Shown: positions 7,983 through 15,711, counted from the stretch's first letter. The stretch is 64,000 nucleotides of DNA from AC-32 sp963754265 (GCA_963754265.1 CAVWFB010000016.1:186001-250000), one strand, 5' to 3'. Notes: generated by a model from the letters alone, not told the origin. Numbers and translations: made by a program.

Positions 7983-8285
7983 TCAGTTGAAGCGGTTGAA
8001 GAGCTCGTCGATGACTCGCATGAGCACGAAGAGCGAGAAGATGGCCACGACAGGCGAGAGGTCGACCGGCCCGAGCGGCGGCAGGACCCGCCGGAACAAC
8101 CGCATGTACGGCTCGCAGACGTCGCGGAGGAAGTCGGCGATCCTCCTGACCCAGACGTTGTACGGCAGACGCACCCACGACGTCAGCACGTACGCGAAGA
8201 TCAGCAGGATGTAGACGTAGATGAAGACGTCGATGAAGTGGTTGATCGACGTCGCCGTGTCTGCGAGCAGCGCAAGCGTGGCCAT
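7983..8285 (-). CDS. YggT family membrane protein
   Basis: 100 aa with two hydrophobic segments, one at about 17-38 (FIDVFIYVYILLIFAYVL) and one near 75-92 (VVAIFSLFVLMRVID). The intervening DFLRDVCEPYMRLFRRVLPPLGPVDLSP is the family hallmark (EPxL...RRxxPPxGxxDxSP). The family is linked to osmotic tolerance and division or thylakoid biogenesis in other organisms. It lies between sepF and the DivIVA gene. Confidence 0.9.
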   Translation of the reverse strand: MATLALLADTATSINHFIDVFIYVYILLIFAYVLTSWVRLPYNVWVRRIADFLRDVCEPYMRLFRRVLPPLGPVDLSPVVAIFSLFVLMRVIDELFNRFN

Positions 8286-8323
8286 CAGGCGTGAGTTCGG
8301 CTCAACAAGGCCGACTCCTGGCT

Positions 8324-8878
8324 TTACGCCTGGTTGAAAAAGCCGCGCTCGATGAGGCGGGCGCGCTCCTCGGCCGAGACCTCGACGTTCCTGGGCGTGA
8401 GCAGGAACACCTTGTCGGCGACGCGCTGCATACCTCCGTCGAGGGCGTACGTGAGGCCGCTGGTGAAGTCGATCAGGCGCTTGGAGAGCTCCTGGTCGGC
8501 CCCCTGGAGGTTGAGGATCACCGGAATCGTGTCCTTGAACTTGTCCGCGATCTGCTGGGCGTCGTTGAAGCTCCGCGGCACGACCAGGTGCACCTGGACG
8601 GACGGCACCGCCCGCATAGGCATCGACTCGGGAGGCCGGCGGTTACCGCGGGGGCGCAACACGGCCGTGCGCGGTGCAGCCTCCTCGGGATCCGGGTCGG
8701 TCCAGTCGTCGAAATCCTGCTGGCGCCCTCTCGGGGTCAGGCGGCGGACGTTCGGACGCTCGCTGTAGGTGCGCTCGAGATCCTCCTCGGTGAGGTACCC
8801 GTCCTCGTCCCAGTCGTCCTCTTCCTCGGCGATCCCGAAGTAGACGAGCGTCCGGTTCCAAGCGTCTGAAAATCCCAT
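8324..8878 (-). CDS. sepF: Cell division protein SepF
   Basis: 184 aa from ATG 8878 (MGFSDAWNRTLVYFG). The N-terminal amphipathic membrane-binding helix is followed by an acidic/Arg-rich linker (about 20-95) and the SepF fold: VHLVVPRSFNDAQQIADKF, PVILNLQGADQELSKRLIDF, SGLTYALDGGMQRVADKVFLLTP. SepF anchors FtsZ to the membrane and is the main FtsZ anchor in actinobacteria. The frame stays open upstream into yggS, but the family N-terminus fixes the start. It lies 11 nt after yggS. Confidence 0.95.
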   Translation of the reverse strand: MGFSDAWNRTLVYFGIAEEEDDWDEDGYLTEEDLERTYSERPNVRRLTPRGRQQDFDDWTDPDPEEAAPRTAVLRPRGNRRPPESMPMRAVPSVQVHLVVPRSFNDAQQIADKFKDTIPVILNLQGADQELSKRLIDFTSGLTYALDGGMQRVADKVFLLTPRNVEVSAEERARLIERGFFNQA

Positions 8879-8889
8879 GATTCGGAATG

Positions 8890-9489
8890 TTAACCCCGGT
8901 AGAGCACGGACCCCAGCCGCACCATCGTCGCACCCTCTTCGGCGGCCACGCGGTAGTCCTGGCTCGTTCCCATCGAGAGCTCGCGCAGGCCGTAGAGCTC
9001 CGCCAGCTCGCGGAGACGCCGGAAGTACGGCCGCGAGGCCTCTGGATCGCTGGTCTCGGGCGGCATCGTCATCAGGCCTCTCACGTTCTCGTAGCGACCG
9101 AGGAAATCCTCCAAATCGCGCTCCGGAAGCCCGGATTTCGACTCCTCGCCGGAGAGGTTCACCTCGACGAGCGCAGGGATCTCGAGCCGTCGCGCCGCCG
9201 ACTCGCTCGAGAGCGAGTGGCAGAGCTCGCAAAGCTCGTTGACCGTTCGTGTCTTGCGGCTCTGGAGATGGCCGATGAAATGCCAGCGGAATGAGGCGCC
9301 GTAGCGAGCGTGCTTGGCCTCGAGATCCTGCGCGCGGTTCTCCCCCACGACCTCGATTCCGCCGTCGGCCAGCGCCCCCAGCTCGTCCACCGGGACGTAT
9401 TTCGTGGCCGCGACGATCGTCACGTCGGGGCCGAGCTCTCCTCGGATGCGCTCGTAGTTCGCGCGCACCGTCTCAGACGACGTAGCCAA
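8890..9489 (-). CDS. yggS: YggS/PLPBP pyridoxal-phosphate homeostasis protein
   Basis: 199 aa from TTG 9489 (MATSSETVRANYERIR). The PLP-lysine lies in VAATKYVP (K30), with VGENRAQD, WHFIGHLQSRK and SMGTSQDY also matching the family. It keeps free PLP and amino/keto-acid pools in balance. The TTG start overlaps the pgeF 3' end by 17 nt and has AGGGAG upstream; it restores the family N-terminus. A GTG at 9468 is an alternative that would lose seven residues. Operon order pgeF-yggS-sepF is typical of Gram-positives. Confidence 0.93.
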   Translation of the reverse strand: MATSSETVRANYERIRGELGPDVTIVAATKYVPVDELGALADGGIEVVGENRAQDLEAKHARYGASFRWHFIGHLQSRKTRTVNELCELCHSLSSESAARRLEIPALVEVNLSGEESKSGLPERDLEDFLGRYENVRGLMTMPPETSDPEASRPYFRRLRELAELYGLRELSMGTSQDYRVAAEEGATMVRLGSVLYRG

Positions 9490-10195
9490 CGACTCCCTGG
9501 CGCCCGGTCCGGCCCCGATCCCGCCTGTGCGAGAAGAAGAGCTCGGGGTGGCAGTAGGTGCAGAGATCGGTGCGCTCGACCTGCTCGCAGCCCGCGACGC
9601 GCAACGCCTTTTCGGTCGCGCTCCAGAGGTCGAGCCTGCCGTCGGCCACGATCTCGTCGCCGAAGGCGGCGCGGAACGGCCCGGCGACGTCCTCGCCGAC
9701 TTCGTAGCAGCACGGCCCGATCCCGGGCCCGATGGCGGCAGCGAGCGGGCCTCCACCAAGAGCCTCCGCCCCCCGGGCAACGATTCCGGCCAGCAGGCCG
9801 CGCCAGCCCACGTGGAGAACCGCGAGCGCCGGCGGCCTGCGGCCCCCAGAGTCCCGACCGAGCGCTACCGGAAGGCAGTCGGCGGTCAGGAGCATCATCG
9901 CCTGCTTCGGTTCGTCGCTCCAGAGCCCGTCACAACGGTCGAACTGCGTCCCGGGCGTAACGATCCCGCGGGGCTCGGCCCGCCGAACCTCCGCGCTGTG
10001 GTGCTGCCACGCCATCGTCGCGGTGGCCGCTTCGGCGCCTGCAGCCTCACAGGCGCGGCGCCGGTTCTCGGCGACGTTCAGCGGATCGTCGTCGGTGAGC
10101 GCGCCGAGGTTGAGCGACTCGAACGCGCCGCCGCTGACTCCGCCGGCACGGGTCGTGAACGCGGCGACGTAGCGATCGTGCTCCCAGCGGATCAT
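9473..10195 (-). CDS. pgeF: PgeF/YfiH multicopper-oxidase-like (laccase domain) protein
   Basis: 240 aa from ATG 10195, overlapping the CCA-fusion stop as ATGA. Homologues are purine nucleoside phosphorylases/adenosine deaminases or peptidoglycan editing factors that clear misincorporated Ser from UDP-MurNAc; which applies here is unknown. Motifs include FTTRAGGVSGGAFESLNLG, the metal/active-site residues in WQHHSAEV, LLTADCLPVAL, and LHVGWRGLLAGI, plus C-terminal CTYCHPELFFSHRRD. Position next to yggS and sepF fits the division/wall editing role. Confidence 0.92.
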   Translation of the reverse strand: MIRWEHDRYVAAFTTRAGGVSGGAFESLNLGALTDDDPLNVAENRRRACEAAGAEAATATMAWQHHSAEVRRAEPRGIVTPGTQFDRCDGLWSDEPKQAMMLLTADCLPVALGRDSGGRRPPALAVLHVGWRGLLAGIVARGAEALGGGPLAAAIGPGIGPCCYEVGEDVAGPFRAAFGDEIVADGRLDLWSATEKALRVAGCEQVERTDLCTYCHPELFFSHRRDRGRTGRQGVVGYVV

Positions 10196-12753
10196 CCGGC
10201 GATCAGCTCCCGCGCGGCCGCCAGCTCGGAGTCCCTGCCGTCGAGCTCGCCGTTGAGCTTGCGCCGCCGCAGCTCGGCGAGGATCTCCCCCACTCGTGGT
10301 GACTCGTCGAGGCCGAGATCGGCGAGGTCTGCGCCGCTCACCTCGAGCTGAACGTCTCGAAGGCGCTCGAAGTAGGCGTGGAGCGGCGGCAGTTCGGCCA
10401 GGGCGAGCCCGAACAGCGGCGCGTCCGGAGCGAAGGGCTCCGCGAGCGCGACCACCTCCGCCGGCTCGGCGCCCCTCTGGAGGCGCTCGACGAGCCGCGG
10501 GCCGACGGTGACCGCGGCCGCGATGCGCTCCGCATCGCGGCGGCGCACCTTCAGGCGCTGCAGCCACTCGTAGACCTCGTCGGGCGGCAGGCGCCGCGCG
10601 AGCGCGGCGAGACCGAGTCTCCAGGAGGGAATCGCGAGGCCGTAGCGGTCCCGGAGCGCCGTCAGGCGGCGGAACAGGTCGACTGCCTCGCCGTCGGCCG
10701 CGAGGTGCGGGTGGATCGCTCGGTCGGCGCCGAGCTCGGCCAGGCGCGGGATCGAGTGATCGAGCTCGCCCTCCTCGAGCAGCGCGATCAGCTCGTCACG
10801 GAGGCGGGCGGACGAGAGGTCGCCGACGAGACCCATCTCGATCGTTCCGCGGGCAAGTCGCAGCGTGTGCTCGTCCATGCGGAACCCGTAGCGGTTCTCG
10901 TAGCGGATCGCCCGGAAGATGCGGGTCGGGTCGTCGATGAACGAGAGGTTGTGCAGGACGCGGACGGTCTTCGACTCGAGATCGCGCCGTCCCGCGAAGG
11001 GGTCGACGAGCCGGCCCAGGTCGGCGCCCTTGAGCGAGACCGCCATCGCGTTGATCGTGAAGTCGCGGCGGAACAGATCCTCGCGGATCGAGGCGTGCTC
11101 GACGGTCGGCAGGGCCGCCGGCGCGTCGTAGAACTCCGTCCGTGCGGTGACGACGTCCACACGCTCGTCGTCGCCGTAGATCACGACCGCGGTGCCGAAC
11201 TTCTCATGGGCCCGCACGCGCCCGCCAAGCGCGTCGGCGAGGGCCTGGGCGAGGGCGATCGCGTCGCCTTCGACCGCGATGTCGACGTCGAAGCTGCGCT
11301 CTCCGAGCAGGATGTCGCGCACGGTTCCGCCCACGAGGTAGACGCCCTCGAAAGGCTCCGAGACGGCAGCCACCGCCTCGAACACGGGCTGAAGCCGGTC
11401 GAGCCGCGCGAGTTGATCCGTCAGCATCGGGCCCGGGCGCTCGGTCGGCGCAGCCTGCTCGCCGAGCGCGCGGAGCAGGTCGCTGCGGGTGACGACGCCG
11501 ACGATGCGCTCGTCCCGCAAGACGGCGACGCGCTCGTCGCCACCGGCGAGAAGGCGCTGAAGCTCGGCAAGCGGACTGGCCTCGTCGCAGGTGGCGACAC
11601 GCGAGCTCATGATCCCTTTGACGGGCGCGTGCGAGAGGCCGTGCCCGACGGCGCGGTCGAGGTCCTCGCGGCCGACGACGCCGCAGAGGCGCCCGTCCTC
11701 CGCGACCAGGATTCCACTCTGACCGTAGCGCTGACAGGCGACGAGCGCGTGGGTGACGGTCTCGTCCGGCCCGACGGTGCGGGCGGGGCTCGACATGATC
11801 TCCGCGGCCGTGCGCGGCGCCCGTACAGCGCTCGGGAGCCCTTCGAGCAGCCGCTCGCGAGCCTGCTCGAGCTCGCCCTTGAAGATCGCCGAGGCCGCTT
11901 CGGGGTGTCCGCCGCCACCGAGCAGTCCGGCCAGCGCCGCCGCGTCGACCTCCGGGGTGCGGCTGCGGGTGACGCAGAACACCCGCGCGTCCATCTCGAC
12001 GAGCAGGACGAGCGCCTTCGTGTCGGTCAGCTCGACGACCTTGTGCGCGAGGTTCGAGACCCCGTCGACGTAGCTCGGCCACGCGAGTGCGCCGATCAGG
12101 ATCTCGACGCCGGCCAGTTCATGCGGATGCAGCTCGGCCAGGACCGCCGACAGCAGCTCCCGCTCGTCCTCGTTGAGCGGCGTGTGGAGGAACTGCCCCA
12201 GCAGCTCCTGGCGCGCACCGTGACGGAGGCACCACGCGAGCGCCTCCGCGTCGCGCTGGGTCGCCGTCGGGTAGGTCAGCGAGCCGGTGTCCTCGTGGAT
12301 TCCGAGCGCGAACGCCGTCGCCTCCACCGCGGTCACGGCCACTTCGCGCTCGGCGAGGATGCCGACGAGGGTCGTGGTGAGCGCGCCGTCCTCGGAGAGG
12401 ATCGTGTGCTCGGGGCTCGCCCATCCGGGCGGCTCGCCCGCGTGGTGATCGAAGACGATCTTCTCGACCTGCGGGTCGAGAGCCACCGGTTCGAGCTCCC
12501 CGAGCCGACTCGCATGGACCGTCTCGACGACGATCAACCGGCGGATGGCGGCGAGCTCCAGGCGCGCGGCCTCGACCAGGCCGAGCTCGTCGGCGTGCAG
12601 GCGGTAGAACTCGCGAACGTTCCGGTTGAGGGAGCCCGCGAGGCAGCCGACGGCCTCCGGGTAGAGGCGCCGAGCGGCGAGCATCGCCGCGAAGGCATCG
12701 AAGTCGGTGTTCCCGTGGGTCGCGATGACGGTGTCTGCCTGCATCGGTCCCAT
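10192..12753 (-). CDS. DHH phosphoesterase - CBS pair - tRNA CCA/poly(A) polymerase fusion
   Basis: 853 aa multidomain protein. Residues about 1-150 are a DHH domain (THGNTDFDAFAA at 12-23 and DHH at 102-104); about 200-310 is DHHA1 with GGGGHPEAAS; about 315-440 are two CBS domains (binding adenyl ligands); about 470-853 is a class II nucleotidyltransferase with YLVGGTVRDILLGERSFDVDIAVEG, whose DVD carboxylates bind metal, then the RNA-binding helices with RRDFTINAMAV and DDPTRIFRAIRYENRYGF. It probably adds or repairs tRNA 3' CCA (or A alone), with the DHH part possibly trimming RNA ends. This architecture is known from several phyla. ATG 12753 was chosen; 12744 is possible. No second CCA enzyme is seen here. 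Confidence 0.88.
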   Translation of the reverse strand: MGPMQADTVIATHGNTDFDAFAAMLAARRLYPEAVGCLAGSLNRNVREFYRLHADELGLVEAARLELAAIRRLIVVETVHASRLGELEPVALDPQVEKIVFDHHAGEPPGWASPEHTILSEDGALTTTLVGILAEREVAVTAVEATAFALGIHEDTGSLTYPTATQRDAEALAWCLRHGARQELLGQFLHTPLNEDERELLSAVLAELHPHELAGVEILIGALAWPSYVDGVSNLAHKVVELTDTKALVLLVEMDARVFCVTRSRTPEVDAAALAGLLGGGGHPEAASAIFKGELEQARERLLEGLPSAVRAPRTAAEIMSSPARTVGPDETVTHALVACQRYGQSGILVAEDGRLCGVVGREDLDRAVGHGLSHAPVKGIMSSRVATCDEASPLAELQRLLAGGDERVAVLRDERIVGVVTRSDLLRALGEQAAPTERPGPMLTDQLARLDRLQPVFEAVAAVSEPFEGVYLVGGTVRDILLGERSFDVDIAVEGDAIALAQALADALGGRVRAHEKFGTAVVIYGDDERVDVVTARTEFYDAPAALPTVEHASIREDLFRRDFTINAMAVSLKGADLGRLVDPFAGRRDLESKTVRVLHNLSFIDDPTRIFRAIRYENRYGFRMDEHTLRLARGTIEMGLVGDLSSARLRDELIALLEEGELDHSIPRLAELGADRAIHPHLAADGEAVDLFRRLTALRDRYGLAIPSWRLGLAALARRLPPDEVYEWLQRLKVRRRDAERIAAAVTVGPRLVERLQRGAEPAEVVALAEPFAPDAPLFGLALAELPPLHAYFERLRDVQLEVSGADLADLGLDESPRVGEILAELRRRKLNGELDGRDSELAAARELIAG

Positions 12754-12803
12754 TCTGCCTCGGCCCGCCACGAAAGCGGTGCAATTTCGCCACATTCGCG
12801 TGT

Positions 12804-12883
12804 GTCACACGCGAGGCTTTCCGCGTTACGATCGCCTCGGGGAGGAGGCCGGGCGAACCGTACTCAGACCACCCGACGAGGTT
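12804..12883 (+). ncRNA. Candidate small RNA / repeat element, copy 1
   Basis: The 130-nt gap between the CCA fusion and ridA holds a plus-strand promoter-like element: GTCACA (12804-12809), exactly 17 nt, then TACGAT (12827-12832). Seven bases on, the predicted transcript begins GGGGAGGAGG, in a small hairpin GCC(TC..GGA)GGC. About 36 of 40 bases from 12825 match copy 2 at 44713-44752. No convincing ORF follows; the transcript would run into the 3' end of ridA antisense, near AGTCGCGACT. Whether it is transcribed is unknown. See copies at 44692 and 52292 and the relative at 36048. Confidence 0.35.
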
Positions 12884-13273
12884 CTAGAGAGTCGCGACTG
12901 CCTCGATCTCGACCTTCGCGCCCGATGGGAGCGCGGCGACCTCGACCGTTGCGCGCGCCGGGGGGACGTCGCCGACATGCCGGGCGTAGACCTCGTTCAT
13001 CGCGGCGAAGTCGCCGAGATCCGCCAGGTAGACGGTCGTCTTGACGACGCGGTCGAGACCGCTACCCGCAGCCTCCAGGATCGCCCGCAGGTTCGCGAAG
13101 ACCTGCTCGGTCTGCTCTCCGATCGAGTCGCCGACGATCTCGGCGTGATCGGGTCGCAGCGCGAGCTGCCCGGAGACGAACACGAAGCCGCCGGCCTTGA
13201 TGGCCTGCGAGTACGGCGCGCCCTGGAACGGTGCGGGTGCCTCCTCGGTCCGAACCGCAGTCTTGCCCTCCAT
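12884..13273 (-). CDS. RidA family reactive-intermediate deaminase
   Basis: 129 aa, family length. Family members hydrolyse enamine/imine intermediates released by PLP enzymes. Motifs: GAPYSQAIKAGGFVFVSGQLAL at about 19-40 (broken in the family at YSQA and SGQ), NLRAILEAAGSGLDRVVKTTVYL, and the C-terminal PPARATVEVAALPSGAKVEIEAVA, with the Arg that binds the substrate carboxylate in PARAT. The ATG overlaps the upstream HisB-like stop as TGATG and has AAGGAGG five bases before it. A larger in-frame start upstream is not needed. Confidence 0.92.
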   Translation of the reverse strand: MEGKTAVRTEEAPAPFQGAPYSQAIKAGGFVFVSGQLALRPDHAEIVGDSIGEQTEQVFANLRAILEAAGSGLDRVVKTTVYLADLGDFAAMNEVYARHVGDVPPARATVEVAALPSGAKVEIEAVATL

Positions 13274-13812
13274 CACTCCTCCTTCCGGCGGGGCCGGCAA
13301 CTCTGCGCCAGGGCAACTCCCAGCGCTTTGAAGATCGCCTCCAGCACGTGCTCCGGATCCGAGCCCTCGATCAGGCGAACGTGCAGCGTCAGTCCCGCGC
13401 CCTCTGCCAACTCGCGCAGGAACGTGGCGACGATGTCGCTCGCGAGGCCGGCGACGCGGGCGTCGCTGAGGTCGACGTTCGAGACCACGAGTGGGCGGCC
13501 GGAGGCCTCGACCGCGACGTGCGCCAGCGCCTCGTCCGCCGGTACCGCCGCGGAGCCGTGACCCCTGCAGCGCTTCTGGCGAAGCGGATCGGCGAGCGCT
13601 CGACCCAGAGCTCGCCCTGCGGCCGCGACCTCGGCCTCCGCCTCACCCGGAGCGATCTCGAGGACGAGGTCGAAGGAGGCGTACTCGGCGAAGAGGACGA
13701 GCAGGTGGTCGAGCACGGGCAGCCCGGTGACCGCCCTCGCCTCGCCGGAGCCGGCGACGTCCACACGCGCGTGGAGCCGGCCGGCCTCGTCGGCCTGACC
13801 TGTCCGGGCCAC
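13273..13812 (-). CDS. HisB (imidazoleglycerol-phosphate dehydratase)-like protein lacking metal ligands
   Basis: 179 aa from GTG 13812 (TAGTG overlap with murA). The IGPD fold is recognisable: GLPVLDHLLVLFAEY at 30-44 (cf. GFFDHML), RCRGHGSAAVPADEALA at 81-97, LSGRP-like ASGRPLVV, and GAGLTLHVRLIEGSDPEHVLEAIFKAL at 138-164. However the family's DDHHTVED metal motif is gone (EAEVAAAGRALG instead) and the first motif lacks its distal His. Only H36, H144, H155 and E158 of the usual metal sites seem retained, so dehydratase activity is unlikely. It is not in a his operon but between murA and ridA. Function unknown; an ordinary divergent HisB is the alternative. Confidence 0.75.
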   Translation of the reverse strand: MARTGQADEAGRLHARVDVAGSGEARAVTGLPVLDHLLVLFAEYASFDLVLEIAPGEAEAEVAAAGRALGRALADPLRQKRCRGHGSAAVPADEALAHVAVEASGRPLVVSNVDLSDARVAGLASDIVATFLRELAEGAGLTLHVRLIEGSDPEHVLEAIFKALGVALAQSCRPRRKEE

Positions 13813-15122
13813 TAGGCCTCGACGCGCTCGATCCGCGCACCGAGCGAGCGCAGGCGCTCGTCGATCCGCTCGTAGCCGCGATCGATCTCGCCGATGTTCC
13901 CGATCGTGGAGGTGCCCTCTGCGCACAGCGCGGCGAGCAGCATCGCCATTCCCGCGCGGATGTCCGGGCTCGACATCTGCTGGCCGTAGAGCCTGGCCGG
14001 GCCGGTGACGACTGCGCGATGCGGGTCGCAGAGGATGATCCGTGCGCCCATCGAGACGAGCTTGTCGACGAAGAACAGGCGGCTCTCGAACATCTTCTCG
14101 AAGATCAGAACCGTTCCCTGTGCCTGGGTCGCCACGGTCACCGCGATCGAGGTGAGGTCCGCCGGGAACGCGGGCCAAGGGCCGTCCTCGATCTTCGGGA
14201 TCTGCCCGCCGAGGTCGTCGCGGACGACGAGCTCCTGGTTGGGCGGGACGCGCAGGCTCGAGCCCTCGATCTCGACGTGGATGCCCAAACGCTCGAATGT
14301 CGGCAGGATCGGCGCCAGGTCCTTCGGCTCGACGTCGTCGATGGTCACGTCGCCGCCGGTCACCGCCGCCAGGCCGACGAAGCTGCCCACCTCGATGTGC
14401 TCCGGCGCGATGCGCCACTCGCCGCCGGACAGGCGGTCGACTCCCCGGATGCGCAGGACGTTGGACTCGAGTCCCTCGATCTCTGCGCCGAGCGAGACGA
14501 GGAAGCGGCAGAGATCCTGGATGTGCGGCTCGCAGGCCGCGTTCCCGATCACCGTCTCGCCGGGCGTCAGCGAGGCGGCCATGACGGTGTTCTCGGTCGC
14601 CATCACGCTCGCCTCGTCGAGGAAGATGTGCGCGCCGCGGAGGCCCGCGGTGCGGAGCTCGAAGCGTGCTCCGATGTCGATCTCGGCGCCCAGCTCGGCG
14701 AACGCGTGGATGTGCGGGTCGAGCCGGCGCCGCCCGATCACGTCCCCCCCGGGCGGGGGCACGCTGGCGCGGCCTCCGCGGGCGAGCAGCGGGCCCGCGA
14801 GCAGGAACGACGCGCGGATCCGACTTGCTAGCTCGACGTCGAGCTCGTGCGACGGTAGCTCGGCAGCATGGACCCTGAGCTCGTTGTTGCCGGTCCACTC
14901 CACGTCGGCGCCCAGCTGCGCAATGAGCGCGACCATGGTCTCGACGTCGCGGATCCGCGGCATGTTGTGCAGGACGACCGGCTCACTCGTCAGCAGGCAC
15001 GCGGCGAGGATCGGGAGCGCGCCGTTCTTGTTTCCCGCGGCGGTCACGCGGCCGCTCAGCGGCGTCCCGCCCTCGATCACGAACGACTCTGCGAGTGCTT
15101 CGCTGACGGCTGTCTGGGCCAT
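13812..15122 (-). CDS. murA: UDP-N-acetylglucosamine 1-carboxyvinyltransferase, Asp-type active site
   Basis: 436 aa. First committed step of peptidoglycan synthesis: transfer of enolpyruvate from PEP to UDP-GlcNAc. Motifs AAGNKNGALPILAACLL (29-45), the substrate loop VPPPGGDVIGRRRLDPHIH, and C-terminal SSPDIRAGMAMLLAALCAEG are clear. In the loop the usual Cys (PGGCAIG) is replaced by Asp127 (PGGDVIG), the same change seen in mycobacterial and chlamydial MurA, which makes the enzyme insensitive to fosfomycin. ATG 15122 sits 11 nt after a TAGGAT hexamer that overlaps the promoter of the divergent HD gene. Confidence 0.96.
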   Translation of the reverse strand: MAQTAVSEALAESFVIEGGTPLSGRVTAAGNKNGALPILAACLLTSEPVVLHNMPRIRDVETMVALIAQLGADVEWTGNNELRVHAAELPSHELDVELASRIRASFLLAGPLLARGGRASVPPPGGDVIGRRRLDPHIHAFAELGAEIDIGARFELRTAGLRGAHIFLDEASVMATENTVMAASLTPGETVIGNAACEPHIQDLCRFLVSLGAEIEGLESNVLRIRGVDRLSGGEWRIAPEHIEVGSFVGLAAVTGGDVTIDDVEPKDLAPILPTFERLGIHVEIEGSSLRVPPNQELVVRDDLGGQIPKIEDGPWPAFPADLTSIAVTVATQAQGTVLIFEKMFESRLFFVDKLVSMGARIILCDPHRAVVTGPARLYGQQMSSPDIRAGMAMLLAALCAEGTSTIGNIGEIDRGYERIDERLRSLGARIERVEA

Positions 15123-15132
15123 GGGAGGGGGC

Positions 15133-15139
15133 TATCCTA
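15133..15139. promoter_or_regulatory. Overlapping divergent -10 elements (murA / HD gene)
   Basis: The heptamer TATCCTA reads TATCCT on the plus strand, 9 nt before the HD-gene GTG, and TAGGAT on the minus strand, 11 nt before the murA ATG. One AT-rich site therefore appears to serve as -10 for both genes. Neither start has a purine-rich Shine-Dalgarno, so both transcripts are predicted to be leaderless or nearly so. Confidence 0.5.
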
Positions 15140-15147
15140 GCGGCGCC

Positions 15148-15711
15148 GTGGAGCCCACTCGAGAGCGCGCCTGGGAGACCCTGACCCGCTACACCAAGAG
15201 CGAGGCGCTGCTGCGGCACGCGCTCGCCGTCGAGGCCGCCGTCGGGGCCTACGCGCAGCGCTTCGGAGAGGACGAGGAGCTCTGGCGCGTGACGGCCCTG
15301 CTGCACGATTTCGACTACGAGATCCACCCGACGCTCGACGAGCACCCGCAGGAAGGCGCGCCGATCCTCCGGGAGGAGGGGTATCCGGAAGAGGTAATCG
15401 AAGGCGTGCTGTCCCACGGCTCTCACCTCGGCCTACCCCGCGACACGCCGCTGAAGAAGACGCTCTTCGCCTGCGACGAGCTGGCCGGCTTCGTCCACGC
15501 GTGTGGGCTCGTCCGGCCCGACGGGATCGAGACGCTGGAGCCCAAGTCGGTGAAGAAGAAGCTGAAGCAGCCGTCGTTCGCGGCGGGCGTGAACCGGCAG
15601 GACGTCTACGAGGGCGCGGAGGAGCTCGGCGTCGAGCTCGACGAGCACATCGCGTTCGTGGTCGGCTCGATGCGTCCGATCGCCGGCGAGCTCGGCCTCC
15701 GGACCGGCTGA
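15148..15711 (+). CDS. HD-domain (HDIG-type) phosphohydrolase
   Basis: 187 aa from GTG 15148. Contains a compact HD domain: LRHALAVEAAVGAYA, LLHDFDYEIHPTLDEHPQ with the metal-binding HD pair, VLSHG and a later ACDELAGF. Such stand-alone HD proteins are metal-dependent phosphohydrolases of nucleotides or unknown phosphoesters; the substrate cannot be told. The leader-free start follows TATCCT by 9 nt. The 68-nt convergent gap to the aminotransferase holds only a short TCGACCGGTCGA palindrome. Confidence 0.82.
   Translation: MEPTRERAWETLTRYTKSEALLRHALAVEAAVGAYAQRFGEDEELWRVTALLHDFDYEIHPTLDEHPQEGAPILREEGYPEEVIEGVLSHGSHLGLPRDTPLKKTLFACDELAGFVHACGLVRPDGIETLEPKSVKKKLKQPSFAAGVNRQDVYEGAEELGVELDEHIAFVVGSMRPIAGELGLRTG

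Noticed and set aside
12597..12630. GAAC/GTTC-containing palindrome (CGAACGTTCCG) as a further LexA site
   Set aside because: It lacks the four-base centre and lies well inside the CCA fusion gene; similar GAACGTTC strings at about 23740 and 33910 are also inside genes.
12841..12866. AGGAGG in the small-RNA elements as a Shine-Dalgarno for a hidden gene
   Set aside because: No ATG, GTG or TTG follows at 5-10 nt in copies 1 to 3, and no conserved short ORF is shared by them.
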